64,000 nucleotides of DNA from Acetobacter musti (GCF_011516835.1 NZ_WOTB01000002.1:230074-294073); one strand, 5' to 3'. Positions 25,684-36,649 are shown, numbered from the stretch's first letter. Made by a program: numbers and translations. Notes: generated from the sequence alone by a model not told the origin.

Positions 25684-26152
25684 TCCGGCCGATCGGAATC
25701 CGGATCTCGCGTCCCGGCCCGGCATGAATCAGGCCCTGTTGCCGGGTTTTCTTGCGAATCACCGACGAATCCTCTGGCCTTCCTATGCATTACGGGTTAA
25801 GAGCGCGCCAGTTCGTTGCGTTACGAAGCCGCGTGTCCCGACCGGGATGCATGTCTGAGATACGCGGCGGGGAAAACGGGGACGAATCGCACGTCTTTTA
25901 TTGACTGCGCGATCTTCCCCCCGTAGGTTCCGCGCCCTCAGCTGCCCCCAACGCCGGACGGCTATTCGGACGCGGTTGCTGTTAGCAGCAGGGTAAAGCA
26001 TGTGGCGCCGTGTGTCTCTCTGAAGACACGCCAAGGCCAGATGTAAAGATAGGCTCCCGGGCGCTTGGCGTCCGAGGGGTTCGTTTTGGATGACAGTCGG
26101 CAACCGGAGTGAGGGTTCGCCGGCCGAACTGTGTAAGGATCGGGAAAGGCGC
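25684..26152. other. rpoC-rpsL intergenic region and long rpsL leader
   Basis: About 470 bases after the rpoC terminator. No gene is seen. A promoter lies at 25901-25929, leaving an unusually long leader of about 215 bases before rpsL, with a small GTTGCTG-tta-GCAGCAG-type hairpin near 25975-25991. Confidence 0.5.
25901..25929 (+). promoter_or_regulatory. Promoter of the rpsL-rpsG-tuf operon
   Basis: TTGACT (25901-25906), 17-base spacer, TAGGTT (25924-25929). It lies just downstream of the rpoC terminator, where a new promoter is required. Confidence 0.6.
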
Positions 26153-26524
26153 ATGCCGACCATCAACCAGCTGATCGCAAAAGGGCGCGAGCCCGCGGCC
26201 AAGCGCAACAAGGTGCCGGCTCTTCAGGGCTGCCCGCAGAAGCGTGGCGTTTGCACTCGCGTGTATACAACCACACCGAAGAAGCCGAACTCCGCGCTGC
26301 GAAAGGTCGCCAAAGTGCGTCTGACGAACGGCTACGAGGTGGTGAGCTACATTCCGGGTGAGGGGCATAACCTCCAGGAACATAGCGTCGTCCTGATCCG
26401 CGGTGGCCGCGTGAAGGATCTTCCCGGTGTCCGCTACCACATCCTGCGCGGTGTGCTCGATACGCAGGGTATCGCAAAGCGCCGTCAGCGTCGTTCGCTC
26501 TATGGCGCCAAGCGTCCGAAGTAA
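26153..26524 (+). CDS. rpsL: 30S ribosomal protein S12
   Basis: 123 residues. Both streptomycin-determining lysine regions are wild type ([12 protein letters not shown] and [12 protein letters not shown]). Decoding-centre protein. A 21-residue upstream extension of the frame is ignored because S12 similarity starts at [12 protein letters not shown]. Confidence 0.98.
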   Translation: MPTINQLIAKGREPAAKRNKVPALQGCPQKRGVCTRVYTTTPKKPNSALRKVAKVRLTNGYEVVSYIPGEGHNLQEHSVVLIRGGRVKDLPGVRYHILRGVLDTQGIAKRRQRRSLYGAKRPK

Positions 26525-26539
26525 GAGGAATATCGAGGC

Positions 26540-27019
26540 ATGAGTCGCCGTCACCGCGCTGTAAAGCGTGAGATCCTTCCGGATCCGAAATTTGGAGACA
26601 TCGTCATTACGCGTTTCATGAACGCGCTGATGTATGATGGTAAGAAATCCACAGCCGAGGGCATCGTCTACGGTGCGCTTGAGTCCCTTCAGCGCCGCGG
26701 CGGCGGAGCATCTGCGGACCCCGTGATGATGTTCCACACGGCGCTGGATAACGTGAAGCCGGCCGTCGAGGTCCGTTCGCGTCGCGTCGGCGGTGCCACC
26801 TATCAGGTGCCCGTCGAGGTCCGCGCCGACCGTCGTCAGGCTCTGGCGATCCGCTGGCTGATCGACGCCTCGCGCAAGCGCGGTGAGAACACCATGCAGG
26901 ACCGTCTGTCGAACGAGCTGATGGATGCGATGAACAATCGTGGTTCGGCAGTAAAGAAGCGTGAAGACACGCATCGCATGGCTGAGGCCAACAAGGCATT
27001 CAGCCACTATCGCTGGTAA
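26540..27019 (+). CDS. rpsG: 30S ribosomal protein S7
   Basis: 159 residues; head-assembly protein and, in E. coli, the translational repressor of the str operon. Starts 15 bases after rpsL. In most bacteria fusA follows; here the next gene is tuf. Confidence 0.98.
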   Translation: MSRRHRAVKREILPDPKFGDIVITRFMNALMYDGKKSTAEGIVYGALESLQRRGGGASADPVMMFHTALDNVKPAVEVRSRRVGGATYQVPVEVRADRRQALAIRWLIDASRKRGENTMQDRLSNELMDAMNNRGSAVKKREDTHRMAEANKAFSHYRW

Positions 27020-27090
27020 GCGGCAGAGGCGAACGGTCCGGGCGGCGAACAGGGTTTTCCGTCCGGTGTTCACAACAGGACTAACAACCG

Positions 27091-27107
27091 CATCCCGTTT
27101 CGCGGGA
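27091..27107 (+). other. Short hairpin just before tuf
   Basis: ATCCCG-tttcg-CGGGAT lies immediately upstream of the tuf ribosome-binding site (ggagag) in the 103-base rpsG-tuf gap where fusA would normally be. Its role is unknown. Confidence 0.4.
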
Positions 27108-27122
27108 TAACGGAGAGAAACG

Positions 27123-28313
27123 ATGGCAAAGGCTAAATTTGAGCGGAACAAGCCGCACTGCAACATCGGCACCATCGGTCACGTTGACCATGGCAAGACG
27201 TCGCTGACGGCCGCAATCACGAAGACGCTGGCGAAATCCGGCGGCGCCGAGTTCAAGGCGTACGACATGATCGACGCGGCTCCGGAAGAGCGCGCCCGTG
27301 GCATCACCATCTCGACGGCCCACGTCGAGTACGAGACGGCGAAGCGCCACTACGCTCACGTCGACTGCCCGGGTCACGCCGACTACGTGAAGAACATGAT
27401 CACCGGTGCGGCCCAGATGGATGGCGCCATCCTCGTGGTTTCCGCTGCGGATGGCCCGATGCCGCAGACCCGTGAGCACATCCTGCTCGCCCGTCAGGTC
27501 GGTGTGCCGGCGCTCGTCGTGTTCCTGAACAAGGTCGATCAGGTTGACGATCCCGAGCTGCTCGAACTCGTCGAGATGGAAGTGCGCGAGCTTCTGTCCT
27601 CGTACCAGTTCCCGGGCGACGATATCCCCATCGTCAAGGGTTCGGCTCTCGTGACCCTCGAGGATGGTGATCCGGAAATCGGCGAAAACCGCGTGAAAGA
27701 TCTGATGGATGCGGTCGACGACTACATCCCGCAGCCTGAGCGTCCGGTTGACCGTCCGTTCCTGATGCCGATCGAAGACGTGTTCTCGATCTCCGGTCGC
27801 GGAACGGTCGTCACGGGCCGCGTCGAGCGTGGCGTTGTCAACACAGGTGACGAAGTCGAGATCGTCGGTCTGAAGCCGACCGTCAAGACGACCGTGACCG
27901 GCGTTGAGATGTTCCGCAAGCTGCTCGATCGCGGAGAGGCTGGCGACAACATCGGCGCTCTGCTGCGTGGCACGAAGCGTGAAGACGTTGAGCGTGGTCA
28001 GGTCCTGGCGAAGCCGGGCTCCATCACCCCGCACAAGAAGTTCAAGGCCGAGGCCTACATCCTCACGAAGGAAGAGGGTGGCCGTCACACGCCGTTCTTC
28101 ACGAACTACCGTCCGCAGTTCTATTTCCGCACGACCGACGTCACCGGCGTCGTTCACCTGCCGGAAGGCACGGAAATGGTCATGCCGGGCGATAACGTCG
28201 CCATGGATGTCGAGCTGATCGCACCGATCGCCATGGATGAAGGCCTCCGCTTCGCGATCCGCGAAGGTGGCCGCACCGTTGGCGCCGGCGTGGTGGCTTC
28301 CATCACCGAGTAA
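27123..28313 (+). CDS. tuf: Elongation factor Tu
   Basis: 396 residues. GTP-binding motifs GHVDHGKT (residues 19-26), DCPGHADY (81-88) and NKVDQVDD (about 136-143) and switch [14 protein letters not shown] are intact, followed by the two beta-barrel domains. Delivers aminoacyl-tRNA to the ribosome. Only one tuf copy is in this window. Confidence 0.98.
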   Translation: MAKAKFERNKPHCNIGTIGHVDHGKTSLTAAITKTLAKSGGAEFKAYDMIDAAPEERARGITISTAHVEYETAKRHYAHVDCPGHADYVKNMITGAAQMDGAILVVSAADGPMPQTREHILLARQVGVPALVVFLNKVDQVDDPELLELVEMEVRELLSSYQFPGDDIPIVKGSALVTLEDGDPEIGENRVKDLMDAVDDYIPQPERPVDRPFLMPIEDVFSISGRGTVVTGRVERGVVNTGDEVEIVGLKPTVKTTVTGVEMFRKLLDRGEAGDNIGALLRGTKREDVERGQVLAKPGSITPHKKFKAEAYILTKEEGGRHTPFFTNYRPQFYFRTTDVTGVVHLPEGTEMVMPGDNVAMDVELIAPIAMDEGLRFAIREGGRTVGAGVVASITE

Positions 28314-28315
28314 TA

Positions 28316-28379
28316 CGGGGCAGGAGCCCCGACGGGCCCTGAACTGAGTGGCCCCGGTCGGAGCGATCCGGCCGGGGTC
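28316..28379 (+). terminator. Two hairpins after tuf, probable terminator or leader of the S10 operon
   Basis: CGGGGC-agga-GCCCCG (28316-28331) is followed by a 13-base-pair stem (28350-28362 with 28367-28379, two G-T pairs). Only 'tctta' follows, so termination would be weak; it may instead be part of the S10-operon leader. Confidence 0.45.
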
Positions 28380-28446
28380 TTACCTGGTGGTGGGAATATC
28401 CCGGACAGAAGCTGACCCGGGTTAGAAAGTTGGACTGAACAAAACG

Positions 28447-28755
28447 ATGGACAACCAGAACATCCGCATTCGCCTGAAGGCGTACGATCACCGCGTGCTC
28501 GACAACAGCACGAAGGAGATCGTCAACACGGCGAAGCGTACGGGTGCGCGGGTTCGGGGTCCTATCCCGCTGCCGACGCATATCGAACGGTTCACAGTGA
28601 ACCGCTCACCCCACGTGGATAAGAAAAGCCGCGAGCAGTTCGAAATTCGGACTCATCGCCGGCTGCTCGACATTGTCGAGCCGACCCCGCAGACCGTGGA
28701 CGCCCTCATGAAACTCGACCTCGCCGCCGGCGTGGATGTCGAGATCAAACTCTAA
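28447..28755 (+). CDS. rpsJ: 30S ribosomal protein S10
   Basis: 102 residues. First gene of the S10 operon; in other bacteria S10 (NusE) also works in transcription antitermination with NusB. Visible motifs are [13 protein letters not shown] and [23 protein letters not shown]. Confidence 0.98.
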   Translation: MDNQNIRIRLKAYDHRVLDNSTKEIVNTAKRTGARVRGPIPLPTHIERFTVNRSPHVDKKSREQFEIRTHRRLLDIVEPTPQTVDALMKLDLAAGVDVEIKL

Positions 28756-28765
28756 GGTCCAGACG

Positions 28766-29449
28766 ATGCGCACCGGATTGATCGCAAGAAAGCTGGGTAT
28801 GACCCGGCTGTTCAAGGAAGACGGCACACACGTGCCCGTCACTGTCCTGCACCTCGACGACGTGCAGGTGGTGGAGTCGAAGACGGAAGAACGTGACGGT
28901 TATACCGCCGTTCAGCTCGGCCTCGGCAAAGCCAAGGTAAAGAACGTCACAAAGCCGAACCGCGGCCATTTCGCCCGGGTCCAGGTCGAGCCGAAGAAGG
29001 TCGTGCGCGAATTCCGCGTCGCCGCCGACGCCGTGCTCGCGCCGGGAACCCGTATTCTCGCCTCTCACTTCGTTGTGGGGCAGAAGGTGGACGTGACCGG
29101 CACCAGCAAGGGTAAAGGGTTCGCGGGCGCGATGAAGCGCTGGAACTTTGCTGGCCTCGAGGCATCGCACGGTGTTTCGATCTCTCACCGTTCCCATGGT
29201 TCGACCGGTAACCGTCAGGATCCCGGCAAGACCTTCAAGAACAAGAAGATGGCTGGCCATCTTGGTGACGAGCGGGTGACAACGCTGAACCTTGAAGTGG
29301 CAGCGGTCGATCCGGACAAGAACCTGATCATGATTCGTGGTTCCATCCCGGGCGCGAAAAACGGACTGGTCATGGTCCGTGACGCTATCAAAAAGGCCCG
29401 TCATGCCGAGGCGCCGTATCCGGCAGCGCTCGCGACGGCGGAAGGCTGA
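28766..29449 (+). CDS. rplC: 50S ribosomal protein L3
   Basis: 227 residues. The long loop reaching the peptidyl-transferase centre is visible ([11 protein letters not shown], then [19 protein letters not shown]). The start at 28766 ([12 protein letters not shown]) lies 10 bases after rpsJ; an upstream in-frame start would overlap rpsJ. Confidence 0.98.
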   Translation: MRTGLIARKLGMTRLFKEDGTHVPVTVLHLDDVQVVESKTEERDGYTAVQLGLGKAKVKNVTKPNRGHFARVQVEPKKVVREFRVAADAVLAPGTRILASHFVVGQKVDVTGTSKGKGFAGAMKRWNFAGLEASHGVSISHRSHGSTGNRQDPGKTFKNKKMAGHLGDERVTTLNLEVAAVDPDKNLIMIRGSIPGAKNGLVMVRDAIKKARHAEAPYPAALATAEG

Positions 29450-29454
29450 GGATC

Positions 29455-30069
29455 ATGGAACTCGATATCAAGACCCTCGATAACGGCAGCGCGGGAACCC
29501 AGACGCTTCCGGACGAGATTTTCGCGGTCGCGCCGCGCGCCGACATCATGGCCCGCGTCGTTCACTGGCAGCTCGCAAAACGCCGTGCCGGCACCCACAA
29601 GGTGAAGGGCATGGGCGAGGTCTCCGGAACGACGAAGAAGCCCTACAAGCAGAAGGGCACAGGCTCGGCCCGTCAGGGCTCGCTGCGCGCGCCGCAGTTC
29701 CGCACCGGTGGCGCCGTTCATGGCCCGGTCGTTCGCGATCACGGGTACGACCTGCCGAAGAAAGTCCGTCGTCTCGGCCTGATCTCAGCCCTTTCGCAGA
29801 AGGCGAAGGACGGCAAGCTGATCGTTCTCGATACCGCCTCCGGCGTGACGAAGACCTCCGAGCTGGCCACGAAGCTGAAGGCTCTCGGCTGGAAATCGGC
29901 GCTGATCGTTGATGGCGCGGTGGATGAAGGCTTCGTCCGCGCGGCGCGCAACCTGCCGAAGATCGACGTTCTGCCGACAGTCGGCGCGAATGTTTACGAT
30001 ATTCTGAACCACGACGTTCTCGCGATCACCCGCGAAGGCGTCGAGAAGCTGAAGGAGCGGCTGGCATGA
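29455..30069 (+). CDS. rplD: 50S ribosomal protein L4
   Basis: 204 residues, with the exit-tunnel loop [20 protein letters not shown]. In E. coli L4 represses the S10 operon; whether it does here is unknown. It starts 5 bases after rplC and ends in an ATGA overlap with rplW. Confidence 0.98.
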   Translation: MELDIKTLDNGSAGTQTLPDEIFAVAPRADIMARVVHWQLAKRRAGTHKVKGMGEVSGTTKKPYKQKGTGSARQGSLRAPQFRTGGAVHGPVVRDHGYDLPKKVRRLGLISALSQKAKDGKLIVLDTASGVTKTSELATKLKALGWKSALIVDGAVDEGFVRAARNLPKIDVLPTVGANVYDILNHDVLAITREGVEKLKERLA

Positions 30070-30401
30070 CAAACGTGCTCGCGATCCGCAAAAAGGCGGA
30101 GCGGCTGTCTCGTGAGGCGATGTTCGACATCGTTCGCGCGCCGCTGATCACGGAAAAGGCGACGGCCCTGTCCGAGAAGAACCAGATGGTCTTCAAGGTC
30201 GCGCTGTCCGCCACCAAGCCGGAGATCAAAGTTGCTGTCGAGACTCTGTTCGGCGTCAAGGTGCTTGGCGTCAACACGCTCGTGCAGAAAGGGAAGGCGA
30301 AGCGCTTCAAGGGCCGTCCTGGCCAGCGCTCCGACATCAAGAAAGCGTTCGTGCAGCTCGCGGAAGGTCAGTCCATCGACCTGACCGCGAAACTGGCGTG
30401 A
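30066..30401 (+). CDS. rplW: 50S ribosomal protein L23
   Basis: 111 residues, slightly longer than usual at the N-terminus. Docking site for SRP and trigger factor at the tunnel exit. Core [20 protein letters not shown] is clear. Overlaps rplD by four bases. Confidence 0.97.
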   Translation: MTNVLAIRKKAERLSREAMFDIVRAPLITEKATALSEKNQMVFKVALSATKPEIKVAVETLFGVKVLGVNTLVQKGKAKRFKGRPGQRSDIKKAFVQLAEGQSIDLTAKLA

Positions 30402-30417
30402 CGCGGGGTACCGACAC

Positions 30418-31248
30418 ATGGCACTGAAGCACTTTAATCCCGTCACGCCGAGCCTTCGCGGCACGGTGCTGGTGGACCGGTCGGAGCTCTGGAAGGGCAA
30501 GCCGGTCAAGCAGCTGACCGAGGGTAAGAACAAAAGCGGTGGCCGCAACAACCACGGACGCACGACATCGCGCTTCCGTGGCGGCGGACACAAGCAGTCT
30601 TACCGTTACGTCGATTTCAAGCGTCGCAAGCTCGACGTCACCGGCACGATCGAGCGTCTGGAATATGACCCGAACCGCACGGCCTTCATCGCTCTGGTGA
30701 AGTACGAGGACGGTGAACTGGCCTATATCCTGGCGCCGCAGCGCGTGAAGGCAGGCGATCAGGTCATCGCCGGCGCGCGCGTCGACATCAAGCCGGGCAA
30801 TGCGATGCCGCTTTCCGCCATTCCGGTGGGAACGATCATCCATAACATCGAGCTGAAGCAGGGAGCCGGCGGCAAGCTGTCTCGCTCCGCAGGCACCTAT
30901 GCCCAGCTCGTTGGCAAGGATTCCGGTTACGCGCAGGTCAAGCTGCAGTCGGGTGAGCTTCGCATCGTTCGCGGCGAATGCTTCGCCACCGTCGGCGCGG
31001 TCTCGAACCCGGACAACATGAACCAGCATATGGGTAAGGCGGGTCGTTCCCGCTGGCTGGGTCGCCGCCCGCATAACCGCGGTGTGGTCATGAACCCGGT
31101 CGATCACCCGCATGGTGGTGGTGAAGGTCGTACCTCCGGTGGCCGTCATCCGGTCACGCCATGGGGCAAGCCGACCAAAGGTTATAAGACGAGGGTCAAC
31201 AAGCGTACGGACAGTCTGATTATCCGTCGCCGGAAGACCGGCAAGTAA
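30418..31248 (+). CDS. rplB: 50S ribosomal protein L2
   Basis: 276 residues. Contains the conserved peptidyl-transferase-proximal loop [13 protein letters not shown] with the key His, and GGGHKQSYR near the N-terminus. Needed for subunit association. Confidence 0.98.
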   Translation: MALKHFNPVTPSLRGTVLVDRSELWKGKPVKQLTEGKNKSGGRNNHGRTTSRFRGGGHKQSYRYVDFKRRKLDVTGTIERLEYDPNRTAFIALVKYEDGELAYILAPQRVKAGDQVIAGARVDIKPGNAMPLSAIPVGTIIHNIELKQGAGGKLSRSAGTYAQLVGKDSGYAQVKLQSGELRIVRGECFATVGAVSNPDNMNQHMGKAGRSRWLGRRPHNRGVVMNPVDHPHGGGEGRTSGGRHPVTPWGKPTKGYKTRVNKRTDSLIIRRRKTGK

Positions 31249-31260
31249 GGGGCAAAAGAG

Positions 31261-31539
31261 ATGGCACGTTCCGTCTGGAAAGGCCCGTTCGTGGACGGGT
31301 ATCTGCTGAACAAAGCCGACGCATCGCGCGCTTCGGGTCGTAACGAGGTGATCAAGATCTGGTCACGTCGCTCCACGATCCTGCCGCAGTTCGTCGGGCT
31401 GACCTTCGGTGTTTATAATGGTCACAAGTTCCTGCCCGTGCAGGTAAGCGAGAACATGGTCGGACATAAGTTCGGCGAGTTCTCGCCAACCCGCACGTTC
31501 CATGGGCACGGCGCTGACAAGAAGTCGAAGCGGGGCTGA
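31261..31539 (+). CDS. rpsS: 30S ribosomal protein S19
   Basis: 92 residues, starting [15 protein letters not shown], with the C-terminal [16 protein letters not shown]. Head protein that works with S13. 12 bases after rplB. Confidence 0.98.
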   Translation: MARSVWKGPFVDGYLLNKADASRASGRNEVIKIWSRRSTILPQFVGLTFGVYNGHKFLPVQVSENMVGHKFGEFSPTRTFHGHGADKKSKRG

Positions 31540-31540
31540 G

Positions 31541-31948
31541 ATGAGCAAACCGAAGCATCCCCGCACACTGGCTGAGACCGAAGCGCAGGCGATCACGCGG
31601 AACATCCGCATCAGCCCGCGCAAGCTGGCTCTCGTGGCTGGTCTGATCCGCAACAAACCCGCGTCACAGGCCGTGGCGACGCTGACGTTCTCGAAGCGTC
31701 GCATTGCCCAGCAGGTTAAGAAGACGCTGGAAAGCGCGATCGCAAACGCGGAAAACAATCACCAGCTCGATGTCGATCAGCTGGTGGTCAAGACCGCTGA
31801 CGTTGGCAAGTCTATCGTTATGCGGCGTTTCCATGCACGTGGCCGCGGCCGTTCCGCTCGTGTCGAGAAGTTCTTCAGCCACCTGAAGATCGTCGTCGCC
31901 GAGCGGACACCGGAGCCTGAGGCAAAGACGGAAGAGAAGGCGGCCTGA
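31541..31948 (+). CDS. rplV: 50S ribosomal protein L22
   Basis: 135 residues; a Glu/Lys/Ala tail extends the usual core. The tunnel hairpin is around [17 protein letters not shown]. The start at 31541, one base after the rpsS stop, is where L22 similarity begins. Confidence 0.97.
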   Translation: MSKPKHPRTLAETEAQAITRNIRISPRKLALVAGLIRNKPASQAVATLTFSKRRIAQQVKKTLESAIANAENNHQLDVDQLVVKTADVGKSIVMRRFHARGRGRSARVEKFFSHLKIVVAERTPEPEAKTEEKAA

Positions 31949-31950
31949 CG

Positions 31951-32628
31951 ATGGGACATAAAGTCAACCCGATCGGGCTTCGGCTCGGCATCAACCGCAC
32001 ATGGGACAGCCGCTGGTACGCCGGCGCGGATTATTCCCGTCTGCTGCATGATGATCTGAAGCTGCGCGCGTTCCTGCGTCGCAAGCTGTCCGGCGCAGGC
32101 GTGTCCCGCGTTGTGATCGAGCGCCCGGCCAAGAAGCCGCGCATCACCATCTACGCGGCGCGTCCGGGCGTGGTGATCGGCAAGAAGGGCCAGGACATCG
32201 ACGCGCTCCGCAAGGAGCTGACGAAGATGGCCGGCGTCGAGGTGTCGCTGAACATCGTCGAGATCCGCAAGCCGGAAATCGACGCGACCCTGGTTGCCGA
32301 GAACATCGCTCAGCAGCTCGAGCGTCGCGTGGCGTTCCGCCGTGCGATGAAGCGCGCGGTTCAGTCCGCGATGCGTCTCGGCGCACAGGGCATCCGGATC
32401 AACTGCTCCGGCCGTCTGGGCGGCGCTGAAATCGCCCGTATCGAATGGTATCGTGAAGGCCGTGTGCCGCTGCACACGCTCCGCGCCGATATCGATTATG
32501 GAACTGCAACGGCGAAGACGACCTACGGGACGTGCGGCGTGAAAGTCTGGATCTTCAAGGGTGAGATCCTGGCGCACGATCCGCTGGCTCAGGATCGCCG
32601 CGCTGCCGAGCAGGCGCCGCAGCGCTGA
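31951..32628 (+). CDS. rpsC: 30S ribosomal protein S3
   Basis: 225 residues with a KH domain ([18 protein letters not shown]) and the C-terminal domain carrying [14 protein letters not shown]. Lies at the mRNA entrance and contributes to helicase activity. Confidence 0.98.
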   Translation: MGHKVNPIGLRLGINRTWDSRWYAGADYSRLLHDDLKLRAFLRRKLSGAGVSRVVIERPAKKPRITIYAARPGVVIGKKGQDIDALRKELTKMAGVEVSLNIVEIRKPEIDATLVAENIAQQLERRVAFRRAMKRAVQSAMRLGAQGIRINCSGRLGGAEIARIEWYREGRVPLHTLRADIDYGTATAKTTYGTCGVKVWIFKGEILAHDPLAQDRRAAEQAPQR

Positions 32629-32641
32629 GGGATAGAGAACA

Positions 32642-33058
32642 ATGCTTTCTCCGAAGCGGACTAAATTCCGCAAGGCTCATAAGGGCCGCATTCACGGTCT
32701 GGCAAAAAGCGCCACTCAGCTGAACTTCGGTACGTTCGGCCTGAAGGCGCTCCAGCCGGAGCGCATCACGGCGCGCCAGATCGAAGCCTCCCGTCGCGCC
32801 ATCACACGTGCGATGAAACGTGCCGGTCGCGTGTGGATTCGTATCTTTCCGGATCTTCCGGTCTCGACAAAGCCCGCCGAAGTGCGTATGGGCTCCGGCA
32901 AGGGATCTCCGGAATACTGGGTGGCCCGTGTGAAACCGGGTCGTATCCTGTTCGAGATCGAAGGCGTTCCGCCGGAAGTCGCGCGTGAAGCGCTGGCTCT
33001 CGGCGCCGCGAAGCTTCCGATCAAGACGAAATTCGTGACCCGAATCGGAGAGGCGTAA
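32642..33058 (+). CDS. rplP: 50S ribosomal protein L16
   Basis: 138 residues beginning [16 protein letters not shown]. Contacts A-site tRNA. The [18 protein letters not shown] segment is conserved. Confidence 0.98.
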   Translation: MLSPKRTKFRKAHKGRIHGLAKSATQLNFGTFGLKALQPERITARQIEASRRAITRAMKRAGRVWIRIFPDLPVSTKPAEVRMGSGKGSPEYWVARVKPGRILFEIEGVPPEVAREALALGAAKLPIKTKFVTRIGEA

Positions 33059-33059
33059 G

Positions 33060-33299
33060 ATGAGCAAGGCAACAAAGCCGGCTGATCTGCGTGCGAAATC
33101 CGTTGATGAGCTGCAGGCGCTTCTTCTCGATCTGAAGCGCGAGCAGTTCAATCTTCGGTTCCAGCAGGCGACCGGTCAGAATGAAGGTGTGTCGCGGGTT
33201 CGCGTTGTGCGTCGCGATATCGCCCGCATCAAGACGATCGTGGCTGAAGCCGCGAAGAAGAATGCAGCAGGGGCCGGCGCCTCTGCCGCGAAAGCCTGA
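33060..33299 (+). CDS. rpmC: 50S ribosomal protein L29
   Basis: 79 residues, a helical hairpin ([24 protein letters not shown]) with an Ala/Lys tail. One base after rplP. Confidence 0.96.
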   Translation: MSKATKPADLRAKSVDELQALLLDLKREQFNLRFQQATGQNEGVSRVRVVRRDIARIKTIVAEAAKKNAAGAGASAAKA

Positions 33300-33310
33300 G
33301 GGAGCCGTTA

Positions 33311-33583
33311 ATGCCGAAGCGCATTCTGAGCGGACGCGTAACGAGCGACAAGATGGACAAGACGGTCACCGTCCTTGTCGATCGTCGTGTTATGCACCCG
33401 CTCTATAAGAAGTTCATTCGTCGCTCAAAGAAGTATGCGGCGCATGATGAACAGAATCAGTGCAGGATTGGAGACGCGGTGCGCATTGAGGAATGCACGC
33501 CGATCTCTAAACGCAAGACCTGGACGGTCATTGCGCGCAACGGTGAAGCCGTGGCCGCAGCTCCGTCCGGCGCTGTTGCGTAA
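33311..33583 (+). CDS. rpsQ: 30S ribosomal protein S17
   Basis: 90 residues; OB-fold protein with the signature [19 protein letters not shown]. Early 16S-binding protein. Confidence 0.97.
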   Translation: MPKRILSGRVTSDKMDKTVTVLVDRRVMHPLYKKFIRRSKKYAAHDEQNQCRIGDAVRIEECTPISKRKTWTVIARNGEAVAAAPSGAVA

Positions 33584-33599
33584 CAGGGGTATAAGGTAA

Positions 33600-33968
33600 A
33601 TGATCCATCCCGAGACCAACCTTGAGGTCGCCGACAATTCCGGCGCCCGTCAGGTGCAGTGCATTAAGGTGCTGGGCGGCTCCAAGCGGAAGTCCGCCTC
33701 GGTCGGCGACGTGATCGTCGTTTCCGTTAAGGAAGCGATTCCCCGTGGAAAGGTGAAGAAAGGTGACGTCCATCAGGCCGTCATCGTTCGCACCTCTTAC
33801 TCGGTGCGTCGTGCCGACGGCAGTGCGATCCGTTTCGACCGGAATGCTGCAGTTCTGATCAACAAGCAGCAGGAGCCGATCGGCACCCGTATCTTTGGCC
33901 CGGTGGTCCGCGAACTGCGTGCGCGCAAGTTCATGAAGATCATCTCGCTGGCGCCGGAGGTGCTGTAA
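33600..33968 (+). CDS. rplN: 50S ribosomal protein L14
   Basis: 122 residues beginning [16 protein letters not shown]. Inter-subunit bridge protein. Its stop shares one base with the rplX ATG. Confidence 0.98.
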   Translation: MIHPETNLEVADNSGARQVQCIKVLGGSKRKSASVGDVIVVSVKEAIPRGKVKKGDVHQAVIVRTSYSVRRADGSAIRFDRNAAVLINKQQEPIGTRIFGPVVRELRARKFMKIISLAPEVL

Positions 33969-34288
33969 TGGCCGCGCGCATCAAAAAAGGCGACACCGTC
34001 GTCGTCACCACGGGTTCCTCAAAGGGAACGCGCGGTGAGGTTCTTTCCGTGAATCCGACTGCTAACAAAGCGGTCGTTCGCGGCGTGGCCATCGCGAAGC
34101 GGCACAAAAAGCCGACGCGTATGGGCGAGGAAGGCGGGATCATCGCGCGTGAAGCGCCGGTCCATCTGTCCAATCTCGCGCTCATCGATCCGAAGAGCGA
34201 CAAGCCGACGAAGGTCGGTTTCCGCGTGCTCGATGATGGTCGCAAAGTCCGTGTGGCGAAAGCCACGGGCGAAGTGATTGAAGGCTGA
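33968..34288 (+). CDS. rplX: 50S ribosomal protein L24
   Basis: 106 residues with an N-terminal KOW motif ([21 protein letters not shown]). Assembly initiator of the large subunit. Confidence 0.97.
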   Translation: MAARIKKGDTVVVTTGSSKGTRGEVLSVNPTANKAVVRGVAIAKRHKKPTRMGEEGGIIAREAPVHLSNLALIDPKSDKPTKVGFRVLDDGRKVRVAKATGEVIEG

Positions 34289-34298
34289 GGGGCAGACA

Positions 34299-34868
34299 AT
34301 GTCGGATAACACAAACGCAGGTGTTCTGCCTCGCCTCCAGCAGCGCTACCGGACGGAACTCACCGGACAGCTCCGCGAGCAGTTCGGTTATAAGAATGTC
34401 ATGGAAATCCCCCGCCTTGAGAAGATCGTTCTCAACATGGGTGTGGGTGAAGCCGCCGGTGACCAGAAGAAACTGGACGCCGCGCTGAACGACATGATGC
34501 TCATCGCCGGTCAGCGTCCGGTTAAGACGGTCGCGAAAAAAGCCATCGCCGGCTTCAAGATCCGCGAAGGTCTGCCGATCGGTTGTAAGGTCACGTTGCG
34601 CAAGGCCCGTATGTTCGAGTTCCTCGATCGTCTGGTGACCATCGCGATGCCGCGTATTCGCGACTTCCGCGGTCTGCCGGCGAACAAGGGCTTCGACGGA
34701 CGCGGCAACTTTGCCATGGGTCTCAAGGAACAGATCATCTTCCCTGAGATCGAATATGACAAGGTCGACCAGGTTCGTGGTATGGACATCATCTTCGTGA
34801 CGACCGCGAAGACAGATGCCGAAGCGAAGGCGCTGCTGAAGGCGTTCGATCTGCCCTTCGTCGGGTAA
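34299..34868 (+). CDS. rplE: 50S ribosomal protein L5
   Basis: 189 residues; 5S rRNA-binding protein with [11 protein letters not shown] and [15 protein letters not shown]. The start at 34299 ([13 protein letters not shown]) is preceded by ggggca. The following gap to rpsN is unusually long for this operon. Confidence 0.98.
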   Translation: MSDNTNAGVLPRLQQRYRTELTGQLREQFGYKNVMEIPRLEKIVLNMGVGEAAGDQKKLDAALNDMMLIAGQRPVKTVAKKAIAGFKIREGLPIGCKVTLRKARMFEFLDRLVTIAMPRIRDFRGLPANKGFDGRGNFAMGLKEQIIFPEIEYDKVDQVRGMDIIFVTTAKTDAEAKALLKAFDLPFVG

Positions 34869-35016
34869 TCGTTCCGCTACTGTTCGTTCCCTGCGGCGAC
34901 AAAGACGCTGCAGGGTATTGTTATGCTTCACGATCCTGGTGCAGAACCGGGTGCGAAGCTGAAGGTTTTGGAAAACCGCTGGAATGGTCCGGCAGGTTCC
35001 GGAGGGTAAATCAGGC
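34869..35016 (+). promoter_or_regulatory. rplE-rpsN gap with hairpin and a 28-codon reading frame
   Basis: A 148-base gap, where most neighbours are separated by 0-16 bases. It has an imperfect 9-base-pair hairpin (CCCTGCGGC with GCTGCAGGG, about 34889-34915) followed by an ATG-started frame (34923-35009, starting MLHDPGAEPG) that ends 8 bases before rpsN; its last codons contain the rpsN ribosome-binding site (ggaggg). It could be a leader peptide or a ribosomal-protein binding site such as the S8 site; neither is proven. Confidence 0.35.
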
Positions 35017-35322
35017 ATGGCCAAGATTTCCGCCGTCAATCGCAACGCTAAGCGCGCCCGGATGGCGCAGCGCGACAAAGCGAAGCGTATGGCGCTCAAA
35101 AACATCGTGATGGATCGCTCGCTGCCGATGGAAGATCGGTTTGACGCGTCCCTGAAGCTGGCGGAGCTGCCGCGTAATGGTTCGCGCGTTCGCGTGCGCC
35201 TGCGCTGCGAGCTCACCGGCCGTTCGCGCGGTAACTACCGTAAGTTCAGACTCTGTCGTATCGCGCTCCGCGATCTGGCCTCCAACGGCCATATCCCCGG
35301 TGTCGTGAAGGCAAGCTGGTAA
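35017..35322 (+). CDS. rpsN: 30S ribosomal protein S14
   Basis: 101 residues, the long zinc-free type; the zinc-binding Cys pairs of the short form are absent. Conserved C-terminus [18 protein letters not shown]. The start at 35017 ([10 protein letters not shown]) is set by ggaggg upstream. Confidence 0.97.
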   Translation: MAKISAVNRNAKRARMAQRDKAKRMALKNIVMDRSLPMEDRFDASLKLAELPRNGSRVRVRLRCELTGRSRGNYRKFRLCRIALRDLASNGHIPGVVKASW

Positions 35323-35331
35323 GGGCGGGCG

Positions 35332-35730
35332 ATGTCACTTTCTGATCCATTGGGTGATATGCTCACCCGTATCCGGAACGCTCAGCGCGCGCGTCATGCC
35401 GCCTGTGTTGCTCCGGCATCCAAACTGCGTGCCAGCGTGCTCGAGGCGCTAAAGCGGGAAGGCTACATCCGTGGCTTCGCGGTGGAAGAGATCCGCAAGG
35501 GTATCTCCCAGATCCGCATCGAGCTGAAATACACGGATGGCGATCCGGTCATTAAGGAAATCCATCGTGTTTCCCGTCCCGGCCGTCGTGTCTATTCGAA
35601 GATCAAGGAACTGCCGCGGGTTTATGCCGGGCTGGGTGTCTCCATCCTGTCCACGCCCCGTGGCGTCCTTTCCGACGCAGAAGCGCGCGCTGCCAATGTT
35701 GGCGGCGAAGTGCTCTGCCGCGTCTTCTGA
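35332..35730 (+). CDS. rpsH: 30S ribosomal protein S8
   Basis: 132 residues, starting MSLSDPLGDMLTRIRNAQ. S8 is the translational repressor of the spc operon in E. coli. Conserved C-terminus GVSILSTPRGVLSDAEAR. Confidence 0.98.
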   Translation: MSLSDPLGDMLTRIRNAQRARHAACVAPASKLRASVLEALKREGYIRGFAVEEIRKGISQIRIELKYTDGDPVIKEIHRVSRPGRRVYSKIKELPRVYAGLGVSILSTPRGVLSDAEARAANVGGEVLCRVF

Positions 35731-35740
35731 GGAGGGATAA

Positions 35741-36274
35741 ATGTCGCGCGTAGGCAAATATCCCGTTGAGGTTCCGTCCGGCGTTACGGTTTCGATCGTC
35801 GACGGTATCCTCACGGCGAAAGGAAAGCTCGGAGAGCTGAAGCTGCCGCTGTCCTCGCATGTCGAGACGACAATCGATGACGGTAAGGTCTCGGTTAAGC
35901 CGCTCGGTGCCGTTGCTCAGGCCCGGATGATGTGGGGCACGACCCGCGCTCTGGTCGCCTCCATGGTGAAGGGTGTCTCCGAAGGCTATTCGAAGACGCT
36001 GGAAATCACCGGAACGGGTTACCGTGCTGCGGTTCAGGGCTCGAACCTAGTCATGAACCTCGGTTATTCGCACGACGTGGTCTATCCGATCCCACAGGGA
36101 ATCAAGATCACCACGCCGCGTCCGACCGCCGTCGTCGTCGAGGGGATCGACAAGCAGCGGGTTGGTCAGGTCGCCCTGGATATCCGGAGTTTCCGTAAGC
36201 CTGAGCCTTACAAAGGTAAGGGTGTCCGTTACGAGACCGAGACCATTCGTCGTAAGGAAGGCAAGAAGAAGTAA
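35741..36274 (+). CDS. rplF: 50S ribosomal protein L6
   Basis: 177 residues, duplicated fold, with the C-terminal rRNA-binding signature [14 protein letters not shown]. Shares one base with rplR. Confidence 0.98.
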   Translation: MSRVGKYPVEVPSGVTVSIVDGILTAKGKLGELKLPLSSHVETTIDDGKVSVKPLGAVAQARMMWGTTRALVASMVKGVSEGYSKTLEITGTGYRAAVQGSNLVMNLGYSHDVVYPIPQGIKITTPRPTAVVVEGIDKQRVGQVALDIRSFRKPEPYKGKGVRYETETIRRKEGKKK

Positions 36275-36636
36275 TGAGCACGCAACAGGAATTGCGGGAC
36301 CGGCGGAGCAAGCGCCTCCGGTTCCAGCTCCGCCGCAAGGCCGGCGGGCGTCCGCGCCTGTCGGTGTTCCGCTCAGGCAAGAACATCTATGCTCAGGTGA
36401 TCGACGACGCCGGCGGCCGTACGCTGGCAGCCGCGTCATCGCTCGAGCAGGGATTCCGGTCTCAGGGCACGAAGGGCACGAATCGCGACGCCGCATCCAC
36501 CGTCGGAAAGCTGATCGCGGAACGCGCGGTCGCCGCCGGCGTGAAGCAGGTCGTCTTCGACCGCGGCGCTTATCTGTATCATGGGCGCGTCCGTGCGCTG
36601 GCGGAGGCTGCCCGCGAGGGCGGTCTCTCGTTCTGA
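36274..36636 (+). CDS. rplR: 50S ribosomal protein L18
   Basis: 120 residues; 5S rRNA-binding protein with [18 protein letters not shown] and the C-terminal [20 protein letters not shown]. Confidence 0.98.
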   Translation: MSTQQELRDRRSKRLRFQLRRKAGGRPRLSVFRSGKNIYAQVIDDAGGRTLAAASSLEQGFRSQGTKGTNRDAASTVGKLIAERAVAAGVKQVVFDRGAYLYHGRVRALAEAAREGGLSF

Positions 36637-36649
36637 GGGAGGTCACGTA

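Noticed and set aside
28316..28446. Riboswitch between tuf and rpsJ
   Set aside because: Hairpins are present, but no known riboswitch core is recognisable; treated as terminator/leader.
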